64,000 bases of DNA from the NCBI RefSeq assembly GCF_010548275.1, contig NZ_JAAGLT010000012.1:1-64000 (forward strand). Direction: 5' to 3'. This DNA is from Streptomyces sp. SID12488. Lineage in GTDB: Bacteria; Actinomycetota; Actinomycetes; Streptomycetales; Streptomycetaceae. Both the position numbers and the translations under genes were made by a program. Below the pieces are notes generated by a model, which saw only the letters and a list, made by a program, of their open reading frames with translations, had not been told where the DNA came from and made no database searches. Positions 1 through 7,390 of this stretch are shown here, piece after piece (the first letter of the stretch is position 1; each line of letters starts with the position of its first letter).

Positions 1-98
1 CGCCCCAGGGACCGCTGGTTGGTGCGCCCGTCCTTCTGAGCGGCCGGCGGAGCCGGCGGCGAGGAACTCGCCGCCGGAGCCGTTGCCTGACTCGACAT
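1..98 (-). CDS. Sugar ABC transporter permease, N-terminus only (cut by window edge)
   Basis: Only about 32 codons are inside the window. The protein starts at an ATG (98-96) whose A is the last base of the TGA of the binding-protein gene, a one-base overlap that implies translational coupling. The visible residues are a low-complexity Ala/Pro/Ser leader beginning MSSQATAPAASSS, followed by a basic stretch. This is what actinobacterial RbsC-type permeases carry before their first membrane helix. The identity rests on position directly after a ribose/inositol-type binding lipoprotein rather than on any domain seen here. Confidence 0.55.
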   Translation of the reverse strand, partial: MSSQATAPAASSSPPAPPAAQKDGRTNQRSLG

Positions 99-1111
99 CA
101 CCGAGTGCCCTTCGCGGCGAACGCGGCGATCTTCTCGACGTTGGACTTGTCGACGAACGCCGGGCCGGTCAGCACGGGCTGCTCACCGCCACCGCTGTAG
201 TTGCCGTTGTTCTTGAACAGCCACATCGAGTCGACGGCCAAGTAGCCCTGGAGGTAGGGCTGCTGGTCGACCGCGAACTGGATGTCGCCCTTCGTGATGG
301 CGTCGGTCATCTCCTTGTTGAGGTCGAAGGTCGCGACCTTGGCCTTGCTGTTGGCGTCACCCACCGACTGCACGGCGGTCAGCGCGTAGCTGGCGCCGAG
401 CGCGACCACGTAGTCAATGGCCTTGTCCTGGTTGAGCTTTGCGGTGATCGTCGACTTCACGGACGGCATGTCGGTGCCGTTGACGTTGAGGACCTCCAGC
501 GTGCCGGTGAACGTCTTCTTCACACCGTCACAGCGCTGGGTGAGGCCGACGTTGCCCTGCTCCTGGATCACACAGACGGCCTTCTTGGAACCGAGCTCGT
601 TCAGCTTCTTGCCGAACGCCTCGCCCGCGACGGACTCGTCCTGGCCGAAGAACTGCTGGAGGCCCAGCCTCTTCCAGTCGCTCAGACCCGAGTTGAGGCC
701 GACCACGGGGATGCCCGCCGCCGTCGCCTTGGCCACGACGTCCTTCATGGCGTCCGGCTTGGCCAGCGTGATGGCGATGCCGTCGACCTTCTGGTCGATC
801 GCGTTCTGCACGAGGTTGGCCTGGTTGCCCGCGTTCGGGTCGGCCGAGTAGACGAGCTTGATGTTGTCCTTGTCCGCGGCGGCCTGGGCACCCTTGCGGA
901 CGATGTCCCAGAAGGTGTCGCCGGGCGCCTGGTGGGTGACCAGGGCGACGGTCATCCGAGGGGTGGTGGCCTTGCCCGCCGAAGCGTCGGCGCTGCTGTC
1001 CTCGGACTTTTTGCCGCCGGAACTGCTGGAGCAGCCCGCGAGGACCAAGGCCGCTGCCGCGGCAGCGGCGACGACGGGGGCGATTCTGCGGGAGCGAGAA
1101 GAGCGGTCCAT
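98..1111 (-). CDS. Sugar/polyol ABC transporter substrate-binding lipoprotein
   Basis: A 337-residue periplasmic-binding-protein-like (ribose-type, Peripla_BP_4) lipoprotein. The N-terminus is basic, then a hydrophobic Ala-rich stretch ends in a lipobox (LVLAGC, Cys27), followed by a Ser/Gly/Lys linker. The body has the alternating fold typical of RbsB-like proteins, with stretches such as VDGIAITLAKPD and GIPVVGLNSG. It should catch a sugar or cyclitol outside the membrane and deliver it to the permease encoded immediately downstream. The start has a good ribosome site (AGGAAAG, 5-6 bases upstream). Divergence from iolC suggests the ligand is inositol or a related polyol; that is inference from context. 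Confidence 0.8.
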   Translation of the reverse strand: MDRSSRSRRIAPVVAAAAAAALVLAGCSSSSGGKKSEDSSADASAGKATTPRMTVALVTHQAPGDTFWDIVRKGAQAAADKDNIKLVYSADPNAGNQANLVQNAIDQKVDGIAITLAKPDAMKDVVAKATAAGIPVVGLNSGLSDWKRLGLQQFFGQDESVAGEAFGKKLNELGSKKAVCVIQEQGNVGLTQRCDGVKKTFTGTLEVLNVNGTDMPSVKSTITAKLNQDKAIDYVVALGASYALTAVQSVGDANSKAKVATFDLNKEMTDAITKGDIQFAVDQQPYLQGYLAVDSMWLFKNNGNYSGGGEQPVLTGPAFVDKSNVEKIAAFAAKGTR

Positions 1112-1225
1112 CTTTCCTGCACCTCACTGTGCGACCGGGGAGAGGGAGGGATCTCAGCGATCCCTGGCCCGGGTCCCGGAGGTCCGGGCCGTGTGCCGCG
1201 AACACGGCGGTCGTGCTGGGACCGA

Positions 1226-1255
1226 ATCCAAATCCTTGGACATGTCCGCTGTCAA
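1226..1255 (-). promoter_or_regulatory. Candidate promoter for the binding-protein/permease operon
   Basis: On the minus strand a perfect -35 TTGACA (1255-1250) is followed after 18 bases by TTGGAT (1231-1226), close to the Streptomyces -10 form TAGRRT. The spacer contains the palindrome GGACATGTCC, so a repressor bound there would block RNA polymerase. Read by eye, not tested. Confidence 0.45.
1238..1247. promoter_or_regulatory. Candidate operator palindrome in the divergent iol promoter
   Basis: GGACATGTCC is a perfect 10-bp palindrome between the -35 and -10 candidates of the minus-strand promoter, about 60 bases from the plus-strand -35. It is a plausible site for the GntR/UTRA regulator encoded at 6285-7070, but no second copy was found in this window to support the assignment. 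Confidence 0.35.
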
Positions 1256-1307
1256 TACTTTGTTAAGACATCATTTCACGAGCAGGTCAGAATGTAAGAA
1301 CAAACTC

Positions 1308-1337
1308 TTGACAGCGTCACCCTTCGAGTCCTACACC
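1308..1337 (+). promoter_or_regulatory. Candidate promoter for the iol operon
   Basis: A perfect TTGACA (1308-1313) with TACACC (1332-1337) 18 bases downstream lies 58 bases before the iolC start. The preceding 70 bases are distinctly AT-richer than their surroundings, as expected for a divergent promoter region. Confidence 0.4.
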
Positions 1338-1394
1338 TGGGAGGACGACAGGCCCCTCGGGACCCGCATCCTCCGCAGCTCGAAGGAGCATCGC

Positions 1395-2375
1395 ATGACC
1401 GAGTCAGCCCCGCCCTTCGACCTGGTCACCATGGGCCGCATCGGAGTTGATCTTTATCCGCTGCAGTCCGGCGCACCGCTGACCCTAGTGCAGACGTTCG
1501 GTAAATTTCTCGGTGGGTCGGCCGCCAACGTCGCGGTCGCGGCGGCCCGTCTGGGCCGTTCCTCGGCCGTCGTCACCCGGACCGGCGCGGATGCCTTCGG
1601 CGACTATCTGCACCAGGCTCTGAAGGAGTTCGGGGTCGACGACCGCTGGGTAACTCCGGTCGAAGGGCTGCCGACCCCGGTCACGTTCTGCGAACTCTTC
1701 CCGCCGGACCATTTCCCGCTCTACTTCTACCGCCAGCCCACCGCGCCTGACCTGCAGATACGCACCGAAGAGCTGGATTTCTTCGGCATCCGGGCCGCCC
1801 GCGTCCTCTGGATCACCGGCACCGGTCTGAGCGAGGAACCTAGCCGCTCGGCCACGCTCGCCGCCCTCAAGGCCCGCGACCGGGCGGGCATCACCGTGTT
1901 CGACCTGGACTGGCGACCGGCGCTGTGGAGCGACGCGGCCTGGAGCGACCCGGATGAAGCCCGTCCGTACTACGCCGAGGCACTGCGCCACGCGACCGTG
2001 GCGGTGGGCAACCTCGACGAGTGCGAGATCGCCACCGGTGTACGCGAACCGCGCGCCTGCGCGGAGGCGCTGCTGGCGGCCGGGGTCGAGCTGGCCGTCG
2101 TCAAGCAGGGCCCCAAGGGTGCGCTGGCGGTGCACCGCGACGGCACCAGCGCCGAGGTACCGCCGGTACCCGTCGAGGTCGTCAACGGCCTGGGCGCGGG
2201 TGACGCGTTCGGCGGCGCCCTGTGCCACGGACTGCTGTCCGGCTGGGAGCTCGAGCGGACCATGCGGTACGCCAACGCGGCCGGCGCCCTCGTCGCCTCC
2301 CGTCTCGCCTGCTCGTCCGCGATGCCGACCGGGTCCGAGGTCGACGACCTCCTCGCGAGCGGATCGCCCCGATGA
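1395..2375 (+). CDS. iolC: 5-dehydro-2-deoxygluconokinase (PfkB family)
   Basis: A 326-residue PfkB-family sugar kinase. It would phosphorylate 5-dehydro-2-deoxy-D-gluconate, the ring-opened intermediate of myo-inositol breakdown. Both PfkB signatures are visible: the N-terminal FLGGSAANVAVAAARLG glycine motif and the C-terminal NGLGAGDAFGGAL motif with the catalytic Asp. The ATG at 1395 is preceded by AAGGAG at 1383-1388 with 6 bases spacing. A longer open frame runs upstream to 858 but crosses the divergent promoter, so I reject it. It is the first gene of the plus-strand iol block, 70 bases ahead of the aldolase-like gene. The kinase family is certain; the substrate is inferred from iolB and iolD downstream. 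Confidence 0.9.
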   Translation: MTESAPPFDLVTMGRIGVDLYPLQSGAPLTLVQTFGKFLGGSAANVAVAAARLGRSSAVVTRTGADAFGDYLHQALKEFGVDDRWVTPVEGLPTPVTFCELFPPDHFPLYFYRQPTAPDLQIRTEELDFFGIRAARVLWITGTGLSEEPSRSATLAALKARDRAGITVFDLDWRPALWSDAAWSDPDEARPYYAEALRHATVAVGNLDECEIATGVREPRACAEALLAAGVELAVVKQGPKGALAVHRDGTSAEVPPVPVEVVNGLGAGDAFGGALCHGLLSGWELERTMRYANAAGALVASRLACSSAMPTGSEVDDLLASGSPR

Positions 2376-2445
2376 GTGAACGCCGGACCGCGACGATTTC
2401 GAGGGCGCTCGAACGGGCGCCCCGCACCCCTGAACGGAGCCAGTT

Positions 2446-3324
2446 TTGACCATCAGCATCGCCGACCTCGCCACGGTCAGGGCCCGGCACCCGGAGGCCG
2501 TCGCGGAGGCCGCCGCCCGCCGGGTCCGGCGACCGCTGATCGGCGACAGCGGACGGCTCATGATCGTGGCCGCAGACCATCCGGCACGCGGCGCCCTGGG
2601 CGTAGGCGACCGTCGGCTCGCCATGGCCAACCGCGCCGACCTGCTGGAACGCCTGTGTACGGCTCTGTCGCGGCCCGGTGTGGACGGGGTGCTGGCCACC
2701 GCCGACATCCTGGACGACCTGCTGCTGCTCGGGGTCCTGGACGGCAAGGTCGTCATGGGGTCGATGAACCGCGGCGGGCTGGCCGGCGCGGTCTTCGAGA
2801 TGGACGACCGCTTCACCGGGCACCGCGCCCAGGACATCGCCCGGCTGCGCTTCGACGCGGGCAAACTGCTGCTGCGCGTCGACTACGACGACCCGGGTTC
2901 GCTCACCACCCTGGAGTCCACCGCCCGGGCCGTGGACGAGATGGCGGCGCGCCAACTGCCTTTGTTCGTCGAGCCGTTCATCTCGCGCCGGGTCGACGGC
3001 CGGGTGCGCAGCGATCTGTCAGCCGAGGCGGTCACCCGCTCGATCGCCATAGCGTCGGGGCTCGGCGGCACCTCCGCATACACCTGGCTGAAACTCCCCG
3101 TGACCGACGACCCGGACGACATGGCCGAGGTGCTGGAGACGTCGACGCTGCCCACGGTGTTGCTGGGCGGTGAGGTCGGCGACGACCAGGAGGGGGCGTA
3201 CGAGCGCTGGCGCAAGGTGCTGCGGCTGCCGACCGTGCAAGGGCTGGTCGTGGGCCGGTCGCTGCTCTACCCGTCTTCGGGCAGTGTGGAGTCAGCCGTG
3301 GACACGGCGGTGGGACTGCTGTGA
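2446..3324 (+). CDS. Class I (DhnA-like) aldolase-type (beta/alpha)8 barrel protein of the iol operon, Cgl0158-like
   Basis: A 292-residue protein that resembles the barrel protein found after iolC in actinobacterial inositol operons (named Cgl0158 family from memory). The N-terminal MIVAADHPARGALGVG motif is typical of DhnA-type class I aldolases, and the Lys in YTWLKLPV is a candidate Schiff-base residue. The likely role is cleavage of 2-deoxy-5-keto-gluconate 6-phosphate to malonate semialdehyde and dihydroxyacetone phosphate, the IolJ step; this is inference from family and context. Translation starts at TTG (2446), chosen because GGAG sits 6 bases upstream and no ATG or GTG fits the conserved start. 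Its TGA overlaps the GTG of the next small ORF. Confidence 0.75.
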   Translation: MTISIADLATVRARHPEAVAEAAARRVRRPLIGDSGRLMIVAADHPARGALGVGDRRLAMANRADLLERLCTALSRPGVDGVLATADILDDLLLLGVLDGKVVMGSMNRGGLAGAVFEMDDRFTGHRAQDIARLRFDAGKLLLRVDYDDPGSLTTLESTARAVDEMAARQLPLFVEPFISRRVDGRVRSDLSAEAVTRSIAIASGLGGTSAYTWLKLPVTDDPDDMAEVLETSTLPTVLLGGEVGDDQEGAYERWRKVLRLPTVQGLVVGRSLLYPSSGSVESAVDTAVGLL

Positions 3325-3425
3325 ACCGCATCAACAGCGACGCTGTTGTGAACCGAGATGACAAAGGTATGGCCGTGAACTGGGTCAACACAGGACCCGC
3401 TGTGAACAGGAGTGACAGATCATGA
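3321..3425 (+). CDS. Unrecognised 34-residue ORF built from four 9-residue repeats
   Basis: This short frame starts at a GTG that shares four bases (GTGA) with the stop of the aldolase-like gene and ends in a TGA that shares four bases (ATGA) with the start of iolB. It is built from four tandem 27-bp units, each starting GTGAAC, so every unit begins Val-Asn and the frame stays open through all of them. The first two units read VNRINSDAV and VNRDDKGMA. The double overlap is the arrangement expected of a translationally coupled micro-gene, and reading through it would carry ribosomes from the aldolase gene into iolB. The iolB ribosome site AGGAG (3408-3412) lies inside the last unit. It has no similarity I recognise and could instead be a chance-open spacer. 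Confidence 0.4.
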   Translation: MNRINSDAVVNRDDKGMAVNWVNTGPAVNRSDRS

Positions 3426-3428
3426 CCA
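3321..3428. repeat. Four imperfect 27-bp direct repeats between the aldolase gene and iolB
   Basis: GTGAAC recurs at 3321, 3348, 3375 and 3402, exactly 27 bases apart each time. Units 1 and 3 agree at roughly 17 of 27 positions and both contain TCAACA at the same offset; units 2 and 4 share a GATGAC/AGTGAC variant there. The fourth unit runs into the iolB start codon. Confidence 0.65.
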
Positions 3429-4318
3429 CCGCCTACCACCTCCCGGCCGGCAAGGCTCTCGGCGGCCCGTACGTCGTCGACGTCAACCCCGAGAAGGCCG
3501 GCTGGGGCTACTCCAGCCTCCGGGTGCTGGAACTGCCCCCGGGCGGCTCGCACACCTTCTCCACCGGCGACAGCGAGTGGATCACGCTGTCCCTGAACGG
3601 CGCCTGCACGGTCGAGACGACCGACGATTTCGGCCACACCACCTTCGAGGTGCACGGCCGCGACAGCGTGTTCAGCGGCGTCAGCGACTTCGTGTACATG
3701 CCCCGTGACGCGCGTACGACCATCACCTCCGCCGCAGGCGGGCGCTTCGCGCTCACCGGCGCGCGCTGCACCCGGCGGCTGCCCGCCCGCTACGGGCCCG
3801 CCTCCTCCGTCCCGGTGGAGCTGCGCGGCACCGGGAACTCCTCCCGGCAGGTCAACAACTTCGGCGCGGCCGGCGTCTTCGAGTGCGACAAGCTGATCGC
3901 CGTCGAGGTGATCACACCGGGCGGGAACTGGTCGTCCTTCCCGCCGCACAAGCACGACGAGCACCGGCCCGGCGAGGAGTCCGTCCTCGAGGAGATCTAC
4001 TACTTCGAGTTCGCCGACCACGAGGGCACGCCCGGCCTCGGCTACCAGCGGGTGTCCCCGTCCGGGCAGGGCCGGAACACGGATGTGCTGGCCGAGGTGC
4101 GCGGCGGGGACGTCGTCCTCATCCCCGACGGCTGGCACGGGCCCTCCATGGCCGTGCCGGGCCACCACATGTACTACCTCAACGTCATGGCGGGCCCCGA
4201 GGCCGACCGCGCCTGGCTGATCTGCGACCACCCCGATCACGCCTGGGTCCGCGGCACCTGGCCCGAGCAGCCCGTCGACCCCCGTCTGCCCCTCTACACG
4301 GCCCCGGAGAAGTCCTGA
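3422..4318 (+). CDS. iolB: 5-deoxy-glucuronate isomerase
   Basis: A 298-residue bicupin of the usual IolB length. It isomerises 5-deoxy-D-glucuronate to 5-dehydro-2-deoxygluconate in the cytoplasm, the step between IolD and IolC. Family hallmarks are WSSFPPHKHDEHR followed by LEEIYYFEF (the metal-site His and Glu residues) and the C-terminal DGWHGPSMAVPGHHMYYLNVMAG stretch with further His residues. AGGAG 9 bases upstream supports the ATG at 3422. The TGA overlaps the iolD ATG by one base. Confidence 0.92.
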   Translation: MTTAYHLPAGKALGGPYVVDVNPEKAGWGYSSLRVLELPPGGSHTFSTGDSEWITLSLNGACTVETTDDFGHTTFEVHGRDSVFSGVSDFVYMPRDARTTITSAAGGRFALTGARCTRRLPARYGPASSVPVELRGTGNSSRQVNNFGAAGVFECDKLIAVEVITPGGNWSSFPPHKHDEHRPGEESVLEEIYYFEFADHEGTPGLGYQRVSPSGQGRNTDVLAEVRGGDVVLIPDGWHGPSMAVPGHHMYYLNVMAGPEADRAWLICDHPDHAWVRGTWPEQPVDPRLPLYTAPEKS

Positions 4319-6195
4319 TGAGCACCACCCCTGTCCGCCGTCTGACCGTCGCCCAGGCGCTGGTGCGGTTCCTGTCCGTTCAGTACACCGAGCGCGACGG
4401 CGTCCGCCACCGGCTGATCGCCGGCACGTGGGGCATTTTCGGCCACGGCAACGTGGCGGGCCTCGGTCAGGCGCTTCTGGAGGCCGGTGAGGACGCGATG
4501 CCGTTCCACCAGGGCCGCAACGAGCAGGCGATGGTCCACGCGGCCGTCGGTTACGCCCGTCAGCTCAACCGGCTCTCGACACAGGCCGTCACCACGTCCA
4601 TCGGCCCGGGCGCCACCAACCTCGTCACCGGCGCCGCCCTCGCGACGATCAACCGCCTTCCGGTGCTCCTGCTCCCCGGCGACTACTTCGCGACGCGCAC
4701 CGCGGACCCGTTGCTCCAGCAGCTGGAGCACCCGGTCGAGGCCGATCTGTCCGTCAACGACACCCTGCGCCCGGTCTCGCGCTACTTCGACCGGGTGACG
4801 CGCCCCGAGGCGCTGATCCCGTCCGCGCTGAACGCCGTGCGCGTCCTCACGGACCCGGTGGAGACCGGTGCGGTCACGCTCGCCCTGCCTCAGGATGTGC
4901 AGGCGGAGGCGTACGACTGGCCGGAGGAGTTCTTCGCCGAGCGCGTCTGGCACGTCCGGCGTCCCGCGCCCGACCCGTACGAGCTGGCCGAGGCGGTGAA
5001 GGCGATCCGGGCCGCCGAGCGCCCGCTGATCGTCGCGGGCGGCGGGATCCACCACAGCCAGGCCGAGGACGCGCTGAAGGCCTTGGCGGACGCCACCGGC
5101 ATCCCCGTGGCGTCCACCCAGGCAGGCAAGGGTTCCCTGCGCTACGACCACCCCGCCGACCTGGGAGGCATCGGCCACACCGGTACGGCTGTCAGCAACG
5201 ATCTGGCCCGTTCCGCCGATCTGATCATCGGCGTCGGCACGCGCTACACGGACTTCACGACCGCCTCGAACACCCTGTTCCAGAACCCCGCCGTGCGGTT
5301 CCTCAACGTCAACATCACCGCCTTCGACGCCCACAAACTGGCGGCACGGACGCTGGTCTGTGACGCGCGGGCGGGCCTCAGGGCGTTGACGGAGGCACTG
5401 TCCGGCCACCGTGTGAACTCGGCTTACGAGACCGAGTACCGCGTAGGCAAGGACCGCTGGGAGCAGGTTGTCGACGCCGCTTTCACAGCTGCCGACGACT
5501 CCGCTGTGCCCACCCAGACACAGCTGCTGGGCGCCCTGGACTCGGTCGTCGGTGACGACGACGTGATCATCAACGCGGCCGGTTCACTCCCCGGCGACCT
5601 GCACAAGCTGTGGCGGGCCCGCAGCCCCCGCCAGTACCACCTGGAGTACGGCTACTCCTGCATGGGCTACGAGATCCCGGCGGGGATCGGCGTCCAGCAG
5701 GCCGCCCCGGACACACCCGTCTGGTCGCTGGTCGGCGACGGCACCTATCTGATGATGCCGACCGAGATCGTCACCGCCGTCCAGGAGGGCCTGCCGGTCA
5801 ACCTGGTCCTCATCCAGAACCACGGCTACGCCTCCATCGGCGGCCTCTCCGAGTCTGTCGGCGGTGAGCGCTTCGGCACCCCCTATCGCTACCGGGCCGC
5901 CGACGGCACCTTCACCGGGGAGCCGCTGCCGGTCGACCTCGCGGCCAACGCGGCCAGCCTCGGCATGGACGTCCTGCGCGCCAAGACCGTGGGCGAGCTG
6001 CGCACGGCCCTGGCGACGGCCCGCGCCTCGGACCGGCCGACCTGCGTGTACGTCGAGACGGACCCGACGCCGACCGCTCCTCCGGCGGAGGCCTGGTGGG
6101 ACGTACCGGTCGCCGAGACCGCCACCCGCGAGTCCGCCGTACGGGCCCGCGAGGAGTACGACCGCCAGGTCGTCGATCGTCGACGGCACCTCTGA
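4318..6195 (+). CDS. iolD: 3D-(3,5/4)-trihydroxycyclohexane-1,2-dione hydrolase
   Basis: A 625-residue thiamine-diphosphate enzyme that opens the ring of the inositol-derived diketone to give 5-deoxy-glucuronate. The N-terminal domain contains the catalytic Glu in FHQGRNEQAM, the middle domain has the nucleotide-fold GGGIHHSQAE region, and the C-terminal domain has the ThDP/Mg motif VGDGTYLMMP continuing to QNHGYASIGG. The open frame extends far upstream, but the ATG at 4318 overlaps the iolB stop (TGATG) and has GGAGA at 4306-4310, so this start is preferred. It is the last catabolic gene of the block; iolG, iolE and iolA are not in the window. Confidence 0.93.
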   Translation: MSTTPVRRLTVAQALVRFLSVQYTERDGVRHRLIAGTWGIFGHGNVAGLGQALLEAGEDAMPFHQGRNEQAMVHAAVGYARQLNRLSTQAVTTSIGPGATNLVTGAALATINRLPVLLLPGDYFATRTADPLLQQLEHPVEADLSVNDTLRPVSRYFDRVTRPEALIPSALNAVRVLTDPVETGAVTLALPQDVQAEAYDWPEEFFAERVWHVRRPAPDPYELAEAVKAIRAAERPLIVAGGGIHHSQAEDALKALADATGIPVASTQAGKGSLRYDHPADLGGIGHTGTAVSNDLARSADLIIGVGTRYTDFTTASNTLFQNPAVRFLNVNITAFDAHKLAARTLVCDARAGLRALTEALSGHRVNSAYETEYRVGKDRWEQVVDAAFTAADDSAVPTQTQLLGALDSVVGDDDVIINAAGSLPGDLHKLWRARSPRQYHLEYGYSCMGYEIPAGIGVQQAAPDTPVWSLVGDGTYLMMPTEIVTAVQEGLPVNLVLIQNHGYASIGGLSESVGGERFGTPYRYRAADGTFTGEPLPVDLAANAASLGMDVLRAKTVGELRTALATARASDRPTCVYVETDPTPTAPPAEAWWDVPVAETATRESAVRAREEYDRQVVDRRRHL

Positions 6196-6284
6196 CTCCC
6201 CGGTGGACGGCGGTATCAACCTCGTTCCCCCCAGCTGCTCCTGACACATCGTCATCGAATGAAGGAAATGAAGGGAGGTGCCCG

Positions 6285-7070
6285 GTGGCGACACCCGGTG
6301 ATCGTTCCCGTGCGGTGTCCGGCTCCCCGCTCGACACCCTGGACTTCACGCTGGACCGCTCCAGCCCGGTTCCGCTCTACTACCAGCTTGCTCAGCAGCT
6401 GGAGGCGGCGATCGAGCACGGGGTCCTGGCGCCGGGCAATCTCCTCGGCAACGAGATCGACCTGTCGGTCCGCCTGGGCCTGTCCCGGCCCACGGTCCGC
6501 CAGGCGATCCAGTCCCTGGTGGACAAGGGCCTGCTGGTGCGTCGGCGAGGCGTGGGTACGCAAGTGGTGCACAGCCAGGTCAAGCGCCCGCTCGAACTGA
6601 GCAGTCTGTACGACGACCTGGAGTCGGCCGGACAGGGGCCCACCACCCAGGTCCTGCGCAACGAGCGGCAGCCGGCGTCCGCCGAGGTCGCCGCCAACCT
6701 CGGGGTGAAGGAGGGCAGCGAGGTCGTCGTGCTGGAGCGGCTGCGCTGCACGCACGGCGAGCCGGTGGCGTTCCTCTGCAACTATCTGCCCTCCGGGCTC
6801 CTCGAACTCGACGGCGCCCGGCTGGAGTCGACGGGCCTGTACCGGATGATGCGCACCGCGGGCATCACCCTGCACAGCGCCCGCCAGACCGTCGGCGCCC
6901 GCTCGGCCACGGCGGCGGAGGCCAAACGCCTGGAGGAGGCGGAGGGTGCCGCCCTGCTCACCATGCAGCGCACGGCGTACGACGACACCGGACGCGCCGT
7001 GGAGTTCGGCACGCACATCTACCGGGCGTCGCGATACGCCTTCGACTTCCAGCTACTGATGCGCCCCTGA
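6285..7070 (+). CDS. GntR/HutC-family transcriptional regulator (UTRA effector domain)
   Basis: A 261-residue regulator. A short N-terminal arm leads into a winged helix at about residues 30-100, with a helix-turn-helix reading LSRPTVRQAIQSLVDKGLL, followed by a UTRA ligand domain of about 150 residues. The GTG start is fixed by AAGGGAGG six bases upstream; the ATG frames further upstream lack a ribosome site. Lying directly behind iolD, it is probably the local repressor of the inositol genes, sensing an inositol intermediate, with the GGACATGTCC palindrome at 1238 as a candidate operator. Ligand and targets are inferred. Confidence 0.82.
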   Translation: MATPGDRSRAVSGSPLDTLDFTLDRSSPVPLYYQLAQQLEAAIEHGVLAPGNLLGNEIDLSVRLGLSRPTVRQAIQSLVDKGLLVRRRGVGTQVVHSQVKRPLELSSLYDDLESAGQGPTTQVLRNERQPASAEVAANLGVKEGSEVVVLERLRCTHGEPVAFLCNYLPSGLLELDGARLESTGLYRMMRTAGITLHSARQTVGARSATAAEAKRLEEAEGAALLTMQRTAYDDTGRAVEFGTHIYRASRYAFDFQLLMRP

Positions 7071-7088
7071 GGCGTCCCCGGTCCCCGA

Positions 7089-7168
7089 CCCTGTTCCCGC
7101 TCCCGTCCCTGTTCCCGCTTCTGTTCCTGTTCCTTCCACCGTCGTTCGTACGGTCATCGGGAACAGGG
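7089..7168. terminator. Inverted repeats between converging genes, possible bidirectional terminator
   Basis: CCCTGTTCCCG occurs twice (7089-7099 and 7107-7117) and its exact complement CGGGAACAGGG lies at 7158-7168. Two mutually exclusive 11-bp stems can therefore form, spanning the end of the GntR transcript and overlapping the 3' end of the opposing 78-residue gene. The sequence between is pyrimidine-rich. There is no U-run, so its strength as a terminator is uncertain. Confidence 0.4.
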
Positions 7169-7390
7169 GCGGCCCGGGTACTCCGCGCTCTCCGGTACGC
7201 CCGCCGCGCGCATCCGGCGCAGCACCTCGGCCCGGATCGCGTGGTCGTCGATGTAGAGGGGGCAGTTGACGTCCCGGTCGAACACCAGAACGTCCCCGGC
7301 TGTGTCCCAGAGCACCCACCGAGGTGCGTGGGGCGAGTCCTGCCACAGCTGGGTGTACTCGCCGATGACGTCCGTCGTCGGAGCGCTCAC
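7154..7390 (-). CDS. Small conserved-type hypothetical protein, 78 residues
   Basis: I do not recognise a named family. The protein is soluble and mildly acidic, without signal peptide or membrane segment, and has a central WVLWDTAGDVLVFDRDVNCP stretch that suggests a small beta-rich fold. It starts at GTG (7390) overlapping the stop of the amidohydrolase gene by four bases (GTGA), so it is very likely co-translated with it and probably works with it. It ends the minus-strand run that begins with the NRPS. Confidence 0.6.
   Translation of the reverse strand: MSAPTTDVIGEYTQLWQDSPHAPRWVLWDTAGDVLVFDRDVNCPLYIDDHAIRAEVLRRMRAAGVPESAEYPGRPCSR

Noticed and set aside
858..1394. N-terminal extension of IolC back to 858
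   Set aside because: It overlaps the divergent binding-protein gene and promoter, lacks family similarity, and a good ribosome site marks 1395.
3321..3428. The 27-bp repeats as a CRISPR array
   Set aside because: The units are contiguous with no spacers, are imperfect, and no cas gene is present.
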